A program made the position numbers and the translations under genes. The notes under the pieces were generated by a model. It did no database searches, was not told the origin of the DNA, and was given only the letters and a program-made list of their open reading frames with translations. DNA of 45,174 nt, from the NCBI GenBank assembly GCA_964450385.1, contig CAYVEC010000015.1:1-45174 (forward strand), given 5' to 3'. Within the stretch, counting starts at the first letter, position 1; each line of letters starts with the position of its first letter. Positions 30,377 through 37,926 of the stretch are shown one piece after another. This DNA is from JAKLFA01 sp964450385. Its GTDB lineage: Bacteria; Omnitrophota; Gorgyraeia; Zapsychrales; JANLHA01.

Positions 30377-30712
30377 ATGCCGCGACCGTGTAAGGACCGA
30401 AAAATTTGTGTCGCGCCGCGCGCCGTGTATTTTAAGCCGCGTGGGATCCCGCTGACCGGCCTTGAAGAGATCGGTCTCGCGATCGATGAGGTTGAGGCCA
30501 TGCGTCTCGCGGATCTCGAGGGCCTGTATCAGGAGGCAGCCGCGGCCCGGATGGGGATCTCGCGCCAGACCTTCGGGAATACGATCGCGTCAGCCCATCG
30601 GAAGGTCGCGGAGGCGATCATTCGTGGAAAGGCCTTGCGGATCGATGGGGCGGCGGGGAAGGGTCGAGGACGGCCTGATATCACGAGGAGGAGGGATGCG
30701 AAGGGTCTTTGA
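30377..30712 (+). CDS. DUF134/UPF0251 helix-turn-helix protein
   Basis: 111 residues. MPRPCKDRKIC..P.AVYFKPRGIPL at the start is diagnostic of DUF134; the helix-turn-helix is in LADLEGLYQEAAAARMGISRQTFGNTIASAHRKVAEA (about 47-83). Members usually sit beside NifX/NifB-type iron-molybdenum cofactor binding proteins, as here, and are presumed to be DNA-binding regulators. The tail is basic. It overlaps the methyltransferase gene by 17 bases. A ribosome site is not clear (AGGGATT), which suits a low-level regulator. Confidence 0.9.
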   Translation: MPRPCKDRKICVAPRAVYFKPRGIPLTGLEEIGLAIDEVEAMRLADLEGLYQEAAAARMGISRQTFGNTIASAHRKVAEAIIRGKALRIDGAAGKGRGRPDITRRRDAKGL

Positions 30713-31292
30713 ATCGATGTATCGGGAGCGCCTGCGGACGTTCAAGCGCTACGGGTATGATATGGTGACGGAGCTCGAGGCGGTCCTGGACATGATCGGC
30801 CCTGAGCCGGGGTCTGTCCTTGAGATCGGCAGCGGCCGGGGGCACACCGCCTTGGGCCTTGCCGGGCGCGGGGTCCGGTTCACGACGGTCGATCTCGACC
30901 CGGAGGCGCTTCGAGCGACCCGCGGACTGCTTCGCGAGACGGGCGCGCGGCAGGGCGTGTTCATCAAGCAGATGGATGCCGAGCATCTTTTGTTCAAGGA
31001 TGGGGCCTTTGATCTTGTCGTGTCGGTGAATTTTCTTCATCATGCGCGCAATCCGAAGCGCTGCATCAAGGAAATGGTTCGGGTCGCGCGGAACCGCGTG
31101 ATCATCGCGGACCTGAACCGCCGCGGCGAGGTTATTATGGATCGCGTCCATGGCCTGGACGGCCGGACCCACGAGCGATCGCGGATCTCTTTCGAAGAAA
31201 TCAAGGCGTACTTGGTAAAAAGCGGATTGGCCGTCACAACGCGCCGGCTTCGGTGTCAGACGGTGATGATCGCGCGGAAAGGGGACACATGA
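30696..31292 (+). CDS. Class I SAM-dependent methyltransferase
   Basis: 198 residues. Motif I VLEIGSGRGHTALGLA near 44, acidic end of strand 2 in VDLDPEA, FDLVVSVNFLHH near 108 as motif post I/II. The protein looks like a small-molecule (UbiE/COQ5-like) methyltransferase. The start at 30696 has GAGGAGGAGGG upstream; an in-frame codon at 30462 would add an Arg-rich segment that is only the shadow of the DUF134 gene. It lies between DUF134 and NifX and overlaps both, so it belongs to that operon, but its substrate is unknown. Confidence 0.85.
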   Translation: MRRVFESMYRERLRTFKRYGYDMVTELEAVLDMIGPEPGSVLEIGSGRGHTALGLAGRGVRFTTVDLDPEALRATRGLLRETGARQGVFIKQMDAEHLLFKDGAFDLVVSVNFLHHARNPKRCIKEMVRVARNRVIIADLNRRGEVIMDRVHGLDGRTHERSRISFEEIKAYLVKSGLAVTTRRLRCQTVMIARKGDT

Positions 31293-31654
31293 AGATCTGT
31301 ATTCCAACAGAGACGGATCAGGGACGGGATTCAAGGGTGTTTGGTCATTTCGGCAGCGCGCCGTATTTTCTGATCTGCGATACTGAGACCGGGGCCTTTG
31401 AGACGGTTGATAACGCCAATCAGCATCATTCGCACGGGATGTGTCAGCCGATGTCGGGGTTGACGGGGAAGAAGATCGACGCGGTCCTCTGCGGGGGCAT
31501 GGGCGCGCGCGCCGTGCAGAAACTGAACGACGCGGGGATCAAGGCCTATCAGGCGTCCGGCGGCACCGTGGCCGAGATGATCGATCGGTTCATGGCCGGG
31601 GACCTGACCGAGATCACGGTCGCGGGCGCCTGCACGCAGCATGGGTGTCATTAA
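31289..31654 (+). CDS. NifX/NifB-family iron-molybdenum cofactor-binding-like protein
   Basis: 121 residues of the PF02579-type domain. MKICIPTETDQG.DSRVFGHFGSAPYF at the start, NQHHSHGMCQ near 48 and VLCGGMGARAVQKLNDAGI near 70 are the family pattern; it ends in CTQHGCH, a likely metal site. Stand-alone members occur in bacteria without nitrogenase, next to DUF134 proteins, and may carry iron-sulfur or other metal cofactors. No nif gene is in the window. Its ATG overlaps the methyltransferase stop (ATGA). Confidence 0.9.
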   Translation: MKICIPTETDQGRDSRVFGHFGSAPYFLICDTETGAFETVDNANQHHSHGMCQPMSGLTGKKIDAVLCGGMGARAVQKLNDAGIKAYQASGGTVAEMIDRFMAGDLTEITVAGACTQHGCH

Positions 31655-31756
31655 ATGCCGTGGCTTAGGGTCGTGGCCGAGGGGTCGACACGGTGGCAGC
31701 GGTGGATCCGCGGGTGGGGCGTGTCGCTTTTGATTGAGGGGGGTGTTTATGGATGA
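31655..31756 (+). CDS. Possible small ORF, 33 codons, Trp-rich
   Basis: ATG immediately follows the NifX-like stop (TAAATG), and the frame runs to TGA at 31754-31756, overlapping the start of the next gene. The peptide is rich in Trp, Arg and Gly (PWLRVVAEG, RWQRWIRGWG). No ribosome site of its own except the preceding coding sequence, so it could be a re-initiated coupling peptide or simply chance. Low confidence. Confidence 0.2.
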   Translation: MPWLRVVAEGSTRWQRWIRGWGVSLLIEGGVYG

Positions 31757-32630
31757 GAAGGTGATCGATGAGATCCGCGAACGGATCAGTCGGTATCGAT
31801 GGTATCACCGGATCCAGGTGGCGGATGGGGTGTATACCGAGTCGGAGTGTCCCTCATTTCAGCGGATGTGGGATTTTAATCTGAGCTGCATGGACGCAGT
31901 GGATCTCCGCGGCAAACGGGTGCTTGATATCGGCTGCCGTGACGGGCTTTTTTCATTCGAGGCCGAACGGCGCGGCGCTGCCGAGGTCATCGGGATCGAT
32001 AATGATCTTTCGTGCGGGGCGGTTGACGCCCTCATTCCTTTTTTGAGGTCCTCGGTCCGCATGCATGAACTGAACGTCTATGACCTGTCACCTGAGCGGT
32101 TTGGCGTGTTCGACGTCGTGCTCTTTTTTGGTGTGCTGTATCATCTGCGGTATCCGTTCTGGGGATTGAAAAAGGCCTGTGATTGTGTTGCCGACGGAGG
32201 GTTTCTCCTTATTGAGAGCGGGATGCTTGATGAGCCACGTCTTGAAGGAAGGGAACTGATGTATTGCCCCTTTGAGCAAAGTCCGTATGAAGAGACCTCG
32301 GTCACGTTTTTTAACCGGAGGGGATTATGCGAGACGATGCGGTCTTATAATTTTGACCTGGTGCAGACCTGGACGATCCCTGATGTCCAGAGATCAGGCG
32401 CCAAACAATTGGGAGAGTGGGTTCTCCGGTCGTGTGGTGGTGCCTTTGGTAAAAAGCATGCGAGCTGTCGAGTGACGCGCCAATTTTTTGTTTTTCGAAA
32501 AGGTCCGCAGAAGGTCAGGCCGTGGATCGGGGACTATTGGAACACCCGGCATGACTGTCATACGCGAGAGGATTCTGGTCCCGCAGGCATTTCCGAGCAA
32601 CGATTACACGAGAGGAAGGGAGATGCCTAA
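31749..32630 (+). CDS. CmoB/DUF1698-like methyltransferase
   Basis: 293 residues. The N-terminus RYRWYHRIQVADGVYTESECPS is the DUF1698 signature seen in CmoB-related enzymes. SAM motif VLDIGCRDGLFSFEAERRGA near 56, then GIDND and later VLFFGVLYHLRYPFWGLKKACD. It resembles CmoB, which transfers carboxymethyl to tRNA wobble uridine, but whether it acts on RNA, lipid or a small molecule is open. The chosen start (ATG) has GAGGGGGG upstream; an in-frame TTG at 31734 is less likely. The final ~30 residues look unstructured and overlap the next gene by eight bases. Confidence 0.78.
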   Translation: MDEKVIDEIRERISRYRWYHRIQVADGVYTESECPSFQRMWDFNLSCMDAVDLRGKRVLDIGCRDGLFSFEAERRGAAEVIGIDNDLSCGAVDALIPFLRSSVRMHELNVYDLSPERFGVFDVVLFFGVLYHLRYPFWGLKKACDCVADGGFLLIESGMLDEPRLEGRELMYCPFEQSPYEETSVTFFNRRGLCETMRSYNFDLVQTWTIPDVQRSGAKQLGEWVLRSCGGAFGKKHASCRVTRQFFVFRKGPQKVRPWIGDYWNTRHDCHTREDSGPAGISEQRLHERKGDA

Positions 32631-33135
32631 GGTCCGGACCGTTATCGTGCATGACCGGATGCAGCAGGGATATCGGTATCTCTGCACGGAGCCGATAGGG
32701 CGGAATTTTGATCCTGAATTTCAGCCTGAACTCACCCCGCGTGAGCTGCTCGAGCTCGGTATCTTTGGCGGGAAATATATGACCGACTGCCGCAACGAAT
32801 TCCCGACCTCGTGGTTCAAGAAGGCCCGGCTCTGCACCGAACGGCATGATCCGGCGCTTAATTATTTTGGTGTGAACGCGAGCCAGCCGCTGTCCTATTG
32901 GCGCGAAAAGGGCTGGATCCATCCCGATGACCCGCGGGGTTGGTTTCAGTGGTATTGCCGGTATTATCTGGGCCGGCGGATGCCGCAGGAGGATCGCCGT
33001 CAGATCCGTCGATGGCGGGCGGTCCAGCGTCATATCTCTCAGATCCGCAAGAACTGCCGGCCGGGTGACGCGGCCTGCCGGCCCCGCCAGCGCCAGGCCG
33101 TTCTCCACTGGGCCTATGACAGCCGGCGGATCTAG
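32623..33135 (+). CDS. Conserved protein of unknown function
   Basis: 170 residues. I recall the pattern as a conserved, unnamed family: MQQGYRYLCTEPIGRNFDPEF near 12, ELTPRELLELGIFGGKYMTDC, FGVNASQPLSYWREKGW and DDPRGWFQWYCRYYLGRRMP, ending RQRQAVLHWAYDSRRI. It is basic and rich in Trp, Tyr, Arg and six Cys. No signal peptide or membrane helix. The start has GAGGAAGGGAG upstream and overlaps the CmoB-like gene by eight bases; an in-frame codon at 32488 is too long. No function can be assigned; the basic, aromatic composition would suit a nucleic-acid-associated or ligand-binding protein. Confidence 0.8.
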   Translation: MPKVRTVIVHDRMQQGYRYLCTEPIGRNFDPEFQPELTPRELLELGIFGGKYMTDCRNEFPTSWFKKARLCTERHDPALNYFGVNASQPLSYWREKGWIHPDDPRGWFQWYCRYYLGRRMPQEDRRQIRRWRAVQRHISQIRKNCRPGDAACRPRQRQAVLHWAYDSRRI

Positions 33136-33183
33136 TCTTTTTTCCCTGCCATGTTTCCGAAGAAATTCTTTTTTATTCATGGG

Positions 33184-33212
33184 TTGTCATTTACAATATG
33201 AAGCGTTAATGA
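33184..33212 (+). promoter_or_regulatory. Possible promoter of tspO
   Basis: TTGTCA (33184-33189), 17 bases, TAATGA (33207-33212), a weak -10, 24 bases before the ATG at 33236. Confidence 0.3.
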
Positions 33213-33235
33213 TCATATGGCTACTAGGAGGGAAT

Positions 33236-33712
33236 ATGAGGCGCGCATTCGTACTCGTCGGTTGTCTTCTTGCCCCGCATCTCGCGGGGGTCATCGGAAG
33301 TTGTGTCACGGTCGGCGCGATCGCGACGTGGTACGCGGGGCTGGTCAAACCATGGTTCAGCCCGCCGAATTGGGTCTTTGCCCCGGTCTGGATGACGCTC
33401 TATACCCTGATGGGCGCCGCGCTCTTTCTTGTCGTGACGGCAGACGAGGTGAAAGGCGGTGACCGGCGACGGGCTTTTGGCGTGTTCTTTTTTCAATTGG
33501 CGCTGAACGCCCTGTGGCCGGTCGTGTTTTTCGGAATGCGGCAGATCCCGCTCGCCTTTGCGCTCATCATCGTGTTGTGGGCCGCGATCGTCCTCACGAT
33601 CCGTGAATGTTACCGTCTCTCCCGGCCGGCAGGATGGCTGCTTCTGCCATATCTCGTGTGGGTCAGTTTTGCGGTGGTGCTGAACGCGGCTATGCTAGTC
33701 TTCAATCCGTAG
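33236..33712 (+). CDS. tspO: TspO/MBR-family membrane protein
   Basis: 158 residues with five predicted helices. Family motifs: WYAGLVKPWFSPPNWVFAPVWMTLYTLMGAALF (about 34-66), ALNALWPVVFFGMRQIPLAF near 87, and VWVSFAVVLNAAM near 140. TspO binds porphyrins and is linked to oxidative stress. AGGAGGGAAT precedes the start; a longer frame from 32927 would overlap the preceding gene in another frame and is not used. Confidence 0.92.
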   Translation: MRRAFVLVGCLLAPHLAGVIGSCVTVGAIATWYAGLVKPWFSPPNWVFAPVWMTLYTLMGAALFLVVTADEVKGGDRRRAFGVFFFQLALNALWPVVFFGMRQIPLAFALIIVLWAAIVLTIRECYRLSRPAGWLLLPYLVWVSFAVVLNAAMLVFNP

Positions 33713-33757
33713 ATCACGGTTATTCTGGGTGTTGTAACCTTAGCCGCGAATCCATTC

Positions 33758-33786
33758 TTGCCTCATTTGGTTTCACTGTATATAAT
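33758..33786 (+). promoter_or_regulatory. Promoter of the trehalose operon
   Basis: TTGCCT (33758-33763), 17 bases, TATAAT (33781-33786). The leader to ATG 33850 is about 55 bases, ending with AAGGAG. The CG-rich bases between may form a weak hairpin, but nothing regulatory is clear. Confidence 0.7.
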
Positions 33787-33849
33787 ACTTTCCCATAATG
33801 ACGCGCGCGCTGAGCGGGCTAAGCAGGCTGATTTCTAACGAAGGAGATC

Positions 33850-36024
33850 ATGGCAAAAGTTATTATTGTCGCCAATCGGTTGCCTATTACAATTGGAAAA
33901 ACCCTCCGCCGATCATCAGGGGGGCTGGTTTCTGCGCTTACTGCCGCCTCTGATGATGAGATGGTCTGGATTGGGTGGCCGGGGACGGATGTCTCTCATC
34001 TTAAGCAGCTCCCAGCCCTTAAACAGCGTCTTTTGAATGAGTTTCATTGTGTCCCCGTTTGTTTGACCCCAAAAGAGATTGCTGATTATTATCATGGGTT
34101 TTCGAATGCCTGTCTTTGGCCGGTCCTTCATTATTTTCCGCATTATGTTCATTACGCATCCGTTTATTGGGATGCGTACATGAAGATCAACCGAAAGTTC
34201 GCTGAACAGGCGGCGCGGCAGGCCGGGCCGGGTGATGTCGTCTGGGTCCATGACTACCATCTTTTCCTCGTCCCCCAGATGCTGAGGGAGATGCGTCCTG
34301 ACCTTAAGATCGGGTTTTTTCTTCATACGCCATTCCCGTCGTTTGAAGTCTTTCGTTGTCTGCCGCACCGGGAAGATGTCCTTCGCGGGATCCTTGGTGC
34401 AGACCTTGTGGGATTTCAGACCTACGGGTATCTTCGGCATTTCCGCAGTTCGGTGATCCGTTTATTGAACATCGATTCTGAAATGGATCGGATCCTTTGC
34501 CGGAACCGATTCTGTCGTCTCGGCGTCTTTCCTGTCGGGATCAATGTGGAGGAATTCGCTAGCGAAATTGAGAGTGCACGTTTCTTGAAGCGCAAGCGCC
34601 GTCTGCGTTCCGTTTATGCGGGGCAAAGGATCGTTCTTGGTGTCGAGCGCGTGGATTACAGTAAAGGGATCCTGCGGCGGCTTGACGCGATCGAGAAATT
34701 TTTGAAAAGTCGCAAGCGGGTTCGAGATGTCGTTTTTATTTTTATTGGGATCCCGACGCGCGGCGAGGTGAAGGAATACCGGGATCTGCTGTACCAGATC
34801 CAAAAACGGATCAGCGAGATCAACAGTCAATATGGTGATATTGAATATGCGCCGATTAATTTTATTAACCGGACGATCCCGTTTGCCGATCTTTGCGCGC
34901 TGTATTCGGTTGCGGATGTCGCGATGATCACTCCGTTGATCGATGGAATGAACCTGGTCGCGAAAGAATATGTGATGTGCAAGAATGACTCGACCGGCGT
35001 CGTGCTCTTGAGCGAGTTTGCGGGCGCCGCGCATGAGCTTTTTAACGCGGTTCAGGTGAACCCCTATAATATCGACGAGACGGCCCGGAAGCTCGCGGTT
35101 GCGTTGGGCATGCCCGAGGAGGAGAAGCGGGAACGCCTGCTCTCGATGCGGGACCATGTCATACGATACGGGGCAGGTGATTGGGCCCGGGTTTTTCTAT
35201 CGGAGATTCGGCGAACAGAAACGGCGGTTGAGTGTTTTAGCGCGGGGTTCGATCATCCCGACAACGGCATCACCCGCAGGATCCGGTCGGCACGCCGCGT
35301 CGCGTTTTTCCTGGATTATGACGGGACGCTCCGTGAATTTGAGGATCTTCCGGGTAAGGCCTCACCGGGGAAGGGTTTATTGGCTCTGATCAGTTCGTTG
35401 GCAGCGGTAGAGGGATATGATGTGGGGATTATCAGCGGCCGTGCGCGCGATGATCTTGCGCAGTGGTTTAAAGGGCTTGGCGTCACGCTGATCGCGGAGC
35501 ATGGATATTCCGTACTACGTCCCGGGCTCCGGGAATGGGAGATCCTTGGGCCAGAAATCGATTTTTCTTGGAAGGCGAACGTCCGAAAGATTTTTTCGCA
35601 ATATGTCGCCACGACCCCCGGGGCCTTTATCGAGGAAAAGGCCGCTTCGGTCGTGTGGCATTTTCGGAAGGCTGATCCTGAATTCGGGCGCTGGAAATCC
35701 CAGCAGCTGCTCGGCAATCTCCTTGAGATCCTCGCGAATGAAAATGTCGTGGTTCATCAGGGCCAGGCGATTGTTGAGGTCAGCTCGAATCAGATCAATA
35801 AAGGTGCTGCCGTCAGGCGCCTCATCGATGACGGCGACTATGACTGTGTGGTCTGCGCCGGAGATGACAAGACTGATGAAACGATGTTCCGGCTTGACGA
35901 CCCGCGGATCATATCGATTAAGATCGGAGGGGGCGAGACGTATGCCCGCTATCGTCTTGAGTCACCGGAGGTGTTGCGCGAATTTCTTACCGCCCTTATC
36001 AGGAAAGGGGCCGCTCATGGATAA
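33850..36024 (+). CDS. Bifunctional trehalose-6-phosphate synthase/phosphatase
   Basis: 724 residues. Residues ~1-460 are a GT20 trehalose-6-phosphate synthase: VANRLPI near 7, SSGGL near 22, VHDYHLFLVPQM near 135, FFLHTPFPS near 157, GVERVDYSKGI near 265 and PLIDGMNLVAKEY near 363. Residues ~475-720 are a HAD phosphatase (OtsB type): FFLDYDGTL with nucleophile Asp, IISGRARDDL, EHGYSV, QINKGAAVRRLI and GDDKTDETMF. The fusion makes trehalose from UDP- or ADP-glucose and glucose-6-phosphate in one polypeptide, a known arrangement. The next gene starts within its last codons. Confidence 0.95.
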   Translation: MAKVIIVANRLPITIGKTLRRSSGGLVSALTAASDDEMVWIGWPGTDVSHLKQLPALKQRLLNEFHCVPVCLTPKEIADYYHGFSNACLWPVLHYFPHYVHYASVYWDAYMKINRKFAEQAARQAGPGDVVWVHDYHLFLVPQMLREMRPDLKIGFFLHTPFPSFEVFRCLPHREDVLRGILGADLVGFQTYGYLRHFRSSVIRLLNIDSEMDRILCRNRFCRLGVFPVGINVEEFASEIESARFLKRKRRLRSVYAGQRIVLGVERVDYSKGILRRLDAIEKFLKSRKRVRDVVFIFIGIPTRGEVKEYRDLLYQIQKRISEINSQYGDIEYAPINFINRTIPFADLCALYSVADVAMITPLIDGMNLVAKEYVMCKNDSTGVVLLSEFAGAAHELFNAVQVNPYNIDETARKLAVALGMPEEEKRERLLSMRDHVIRYGAGDWARVFLSEIRRTETAVECFSAGFDHPDNGITRRIRSARRVAFFLDYDGTLREFEDLPGKASPGKGLLALISSLAAVEGYDVGIISGRARDDLAQWFKGLGVTLIAEHGYSVLRPGLREWEILGPEIDFSWKANVRKIFSQYVATTPGAFIEEKAASVVWHFRKADPEFGRWKSQQLLGNLLEILANENVVVHQGQAIVEVSSNQINKGAAVRRLIDDGDYDCVVCAGDDKTDETMFRLDDPRIISIKIGGGETYARYRLESPEVLREFLTALIRKGAAHG

Positions 36025-37786
36025 TTATGATTATGGGATCATCGGGAATTGTCAGAGCGCGGCCCTTATCAGCGCCTCAGGCTCAATGGACTGGCTCTGT
36101 CTTCCTCATTTTGAGTCGCCCTCGGTCTTTGCGAAGATCCTTGACGCTGAGAAAGGGGGCTCGTTTGCCTTAGTCCCCGAAGGGGCACATGAGACCCGTC
36201 AGCAGTATCTCCCTAAAACGAATGTCCTTTCGACCATTTTTACGGGTGCCGATTGGGAATTCGAACTCATTGACTTCATGCCGCGGTACATTGATCAGAC
36301 AGGCAATTATCATACGCCGCCGGATGTTGTTCGTTTGGTACGACTTGTGCGGGGGGAGCCCGTGGTCCGTATTGTTTATAAACCTCAGATGAATTACGCG
36401 GAGTTCCCGACGCGGTCCTTTGTCCGTGAGGATTATCTGAAAAGCTGTTCGACCAGCGGGGCGTATGAATCCGTCTACCTTTATTCGAGCCTTCCCCTTA
36501 CGGCGATGGAGGCGGGAGAGAGGGTTGCCCTTCGGAAGAATGAGTATTGTGTGCTCAGTTATAATCAAAAGATCTCGCCGCTCACGATGGATCAGATCGA
36601 ATTGGAGCTTGAGTTGACCCGGTCCTATTGGATGGCATGGGTGCACCGGACCGCTCCGTTGAGGAGATATCAGCATGCGGTCCAGCGGAGCGCGCTCGTG
36701 CTGAAACTCTTGTCATATCAGAAGACTGGGGCGATCCTGGCTGCCCCGACGACAAGCCTGCCGGAGTCTCTGGGAGACGTTCGCAATTGGGATTATCGGT
36801 TTTGCTGGATCCGCGATGCCTCCATGACCGTGCGGGTGCTCAATCAATTGGGTCACGTCAATGTGGCCAAACGGTTCCTTTTGTTTATCCTGAGCATTAT
36901 ACCGTTTAAGGATGAGAGGATCCAGATCATGTACGGGCTTCACGGCCGCAAGGAACTGCCTGAGCGGGAGCTTGATTGGCTCTCAGGCTATGAGGGCTCG
37001 CGGCCGGTTCGGATCGGGAACGCCGCGTATCGTCAGAAACAGGATGATATTTATGGTGTTCTTATGGATATGATCCATGAGTATCTTCTGCTGTATCGGA
37101 ACACTCTTCATAATCAGGAAGACCTTTGGACGGTTGTTCGGACTCTTGCGCGGCACGTGGTTTCGAATTGGCGGTTGCCGGATCAGAGCATCTGGGAATT
37201 CCGCAGCGCCCCGAAACATTACACTTTTTCAAAGGTCCTCTGCTGGGTGGCCCTGGACAGGGCCGCGAAGATTGCCCAGATCTTTGCCAAGGATGATTAT
37301 GCCCGCGAATGGGGCGCTGAACGCGATATCGTGAAGCAGGAGATCCTCGAAAAGGGGTGGAGCGATGAGTTGGGCGTTTTCACCCAGGCCTATCATGGGG
37401 TCAACTGTGACGCGGCGAATCTCCTGATGGAGCATGTCGGATTTATCGAGGCCGCGGATCCGCGTTATATCAGCACGGTGCGCACCACCTATGACCAGCT
37501 CTGCCGTGACGGATTGATGTTCCGTTATGTGAATGATGATGATTTCGGGACGCCGAAGACGTCATTTATTATTTGTACCTTTTGGATGATCAAGAGCCTG
37601 TATCGGATCGGTAATAAGAAACTCGCCACGGATATGTTCGAAAATATCCTGAAACACAGTAATCATGTGGGGCTGTTCAGCGAGGGCATGGACATCGTCA
37701 CGAAACGGCTCCTGGGAAATTTTCCGCAGGCCTATAGTCACCTGGCCTTGATCGATGTCGCGACCGTTCTTAGCCAGGATCTGTGA
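36017..37786 (+). CDS. GH15-family glucoamylase/trehalase-like protein
   Basis: 589 residues. Opening YDYGIIGNCQSAALISASGSMDWLCLP is the usual GH15 start; RNWDYRFCWIRDASMTVRVLN near 256, GYEGSRPVRIGNAAYRQKQDDIYG near 330 and FSEGMDIVTKRLLGNFPQAYSHLALID near 554 are the active-site regions. The Glu in FSEGMD fits the general base; the common SEE is SEG here. Such cytoplasmic enzymes are found next to trehalose-6-phosphate synthase genes, where some act as trehalases or on short alpha-glucans. Eight-base overlap with the synthase/phosphatase suggests co-translation. The 140 bases after it contain only the promoter below. Confidence 0.9.
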   Translation: MDNYDYGIIGNCQSAALISASGSMDWLCLPHFESPSVFAKILDAEKGGSFALVPEGAHETRQQYLPKTNVLSTIFTGADWEFELIDFMPRYIDQTGNYHTPPDVVRLVRLVRGEPVVRIVYKPQMNYAEFPTRSFVREDYLKSCSTSGAYESVYLYSSLPLTAMEAGERVALRKNEYCVLSYNQKISPLTMDQIELELELTRSYWMAWVHRTAPLRRYQHAVQRSALVLKLLSYQKTGAILAAPTTSLPESLGDVRNWDYRFCWIRDASMTVRVLNQLGHVNVAKRFLLFILSIIPFKDERIQIMYGLHGRKELPERELDWLSGYEGSRPVRIGNAAYRQKQDDIYGVLMDMIHEYLLLYRNTLHNQEDLWTVVRTLARHVVSNWRLPDQSIWEFRSAPKHYTFSKVLCWVALDRAAKIAQIFAKDDYAREWGAERDIVKQEILEKGWSDELGVFTQAYHGVNCDAANLLMEHVGFIEAADPRYISTVRTTYDQLCRDGLMFRYVNDDDFGTPKTSFIICTFWMIKSLYRIGNKKLATDMFENILKHSNHVGLFSEGMDIVTKRLLGNFPQAYSHLALIDVATVLSQDL

Positions 37787-37820
37787 TGATGGTTCAGCTG
37801 AACGGATTCTGGGACGGCCC

Positions 37821-37851
37821 TTGTTCCCGCCTAGATGATGCATTATAATGC
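37821..37851 (+). promoter_or_regulatory. Promoter with palindromic -10, CBS antiporter gene
   Basis: TTGTTC (37821-37826), 17 bases, TATAAT (37844-37849). The -10 is inside a perfect 12-base palindrome GCATTATAATGC (37840-37851), followed at once by TCACGTGA. Another palindrome GTTCAGCTGAAC (37792-37803) lies 18 bases before the -35. A dimeric regulator could bind one or more of these. Confidence 0.6.
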
Positions 37852-37926
37852 TCACGTGACACGGGGCCCTGCGGTGATGGGGGCTCGGTCGTGGTGCCGT
37901 TAGCTGGTTTTTCAAAGGACCAATGC

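Noticed and set aside
30462..30695. Upstream extension of the methyltransferase
   Set aside because: Arg/Ser-rich shadow of the DUF134 gene; a strong ribosome site precedes 30696.
35501..36016. Long N-terminal extension of the GH15 gene
   Set aside because: Arg/Ser-rich shadow of the trehalose phosphatase domain; the true GH15 start motif begins at 36017.
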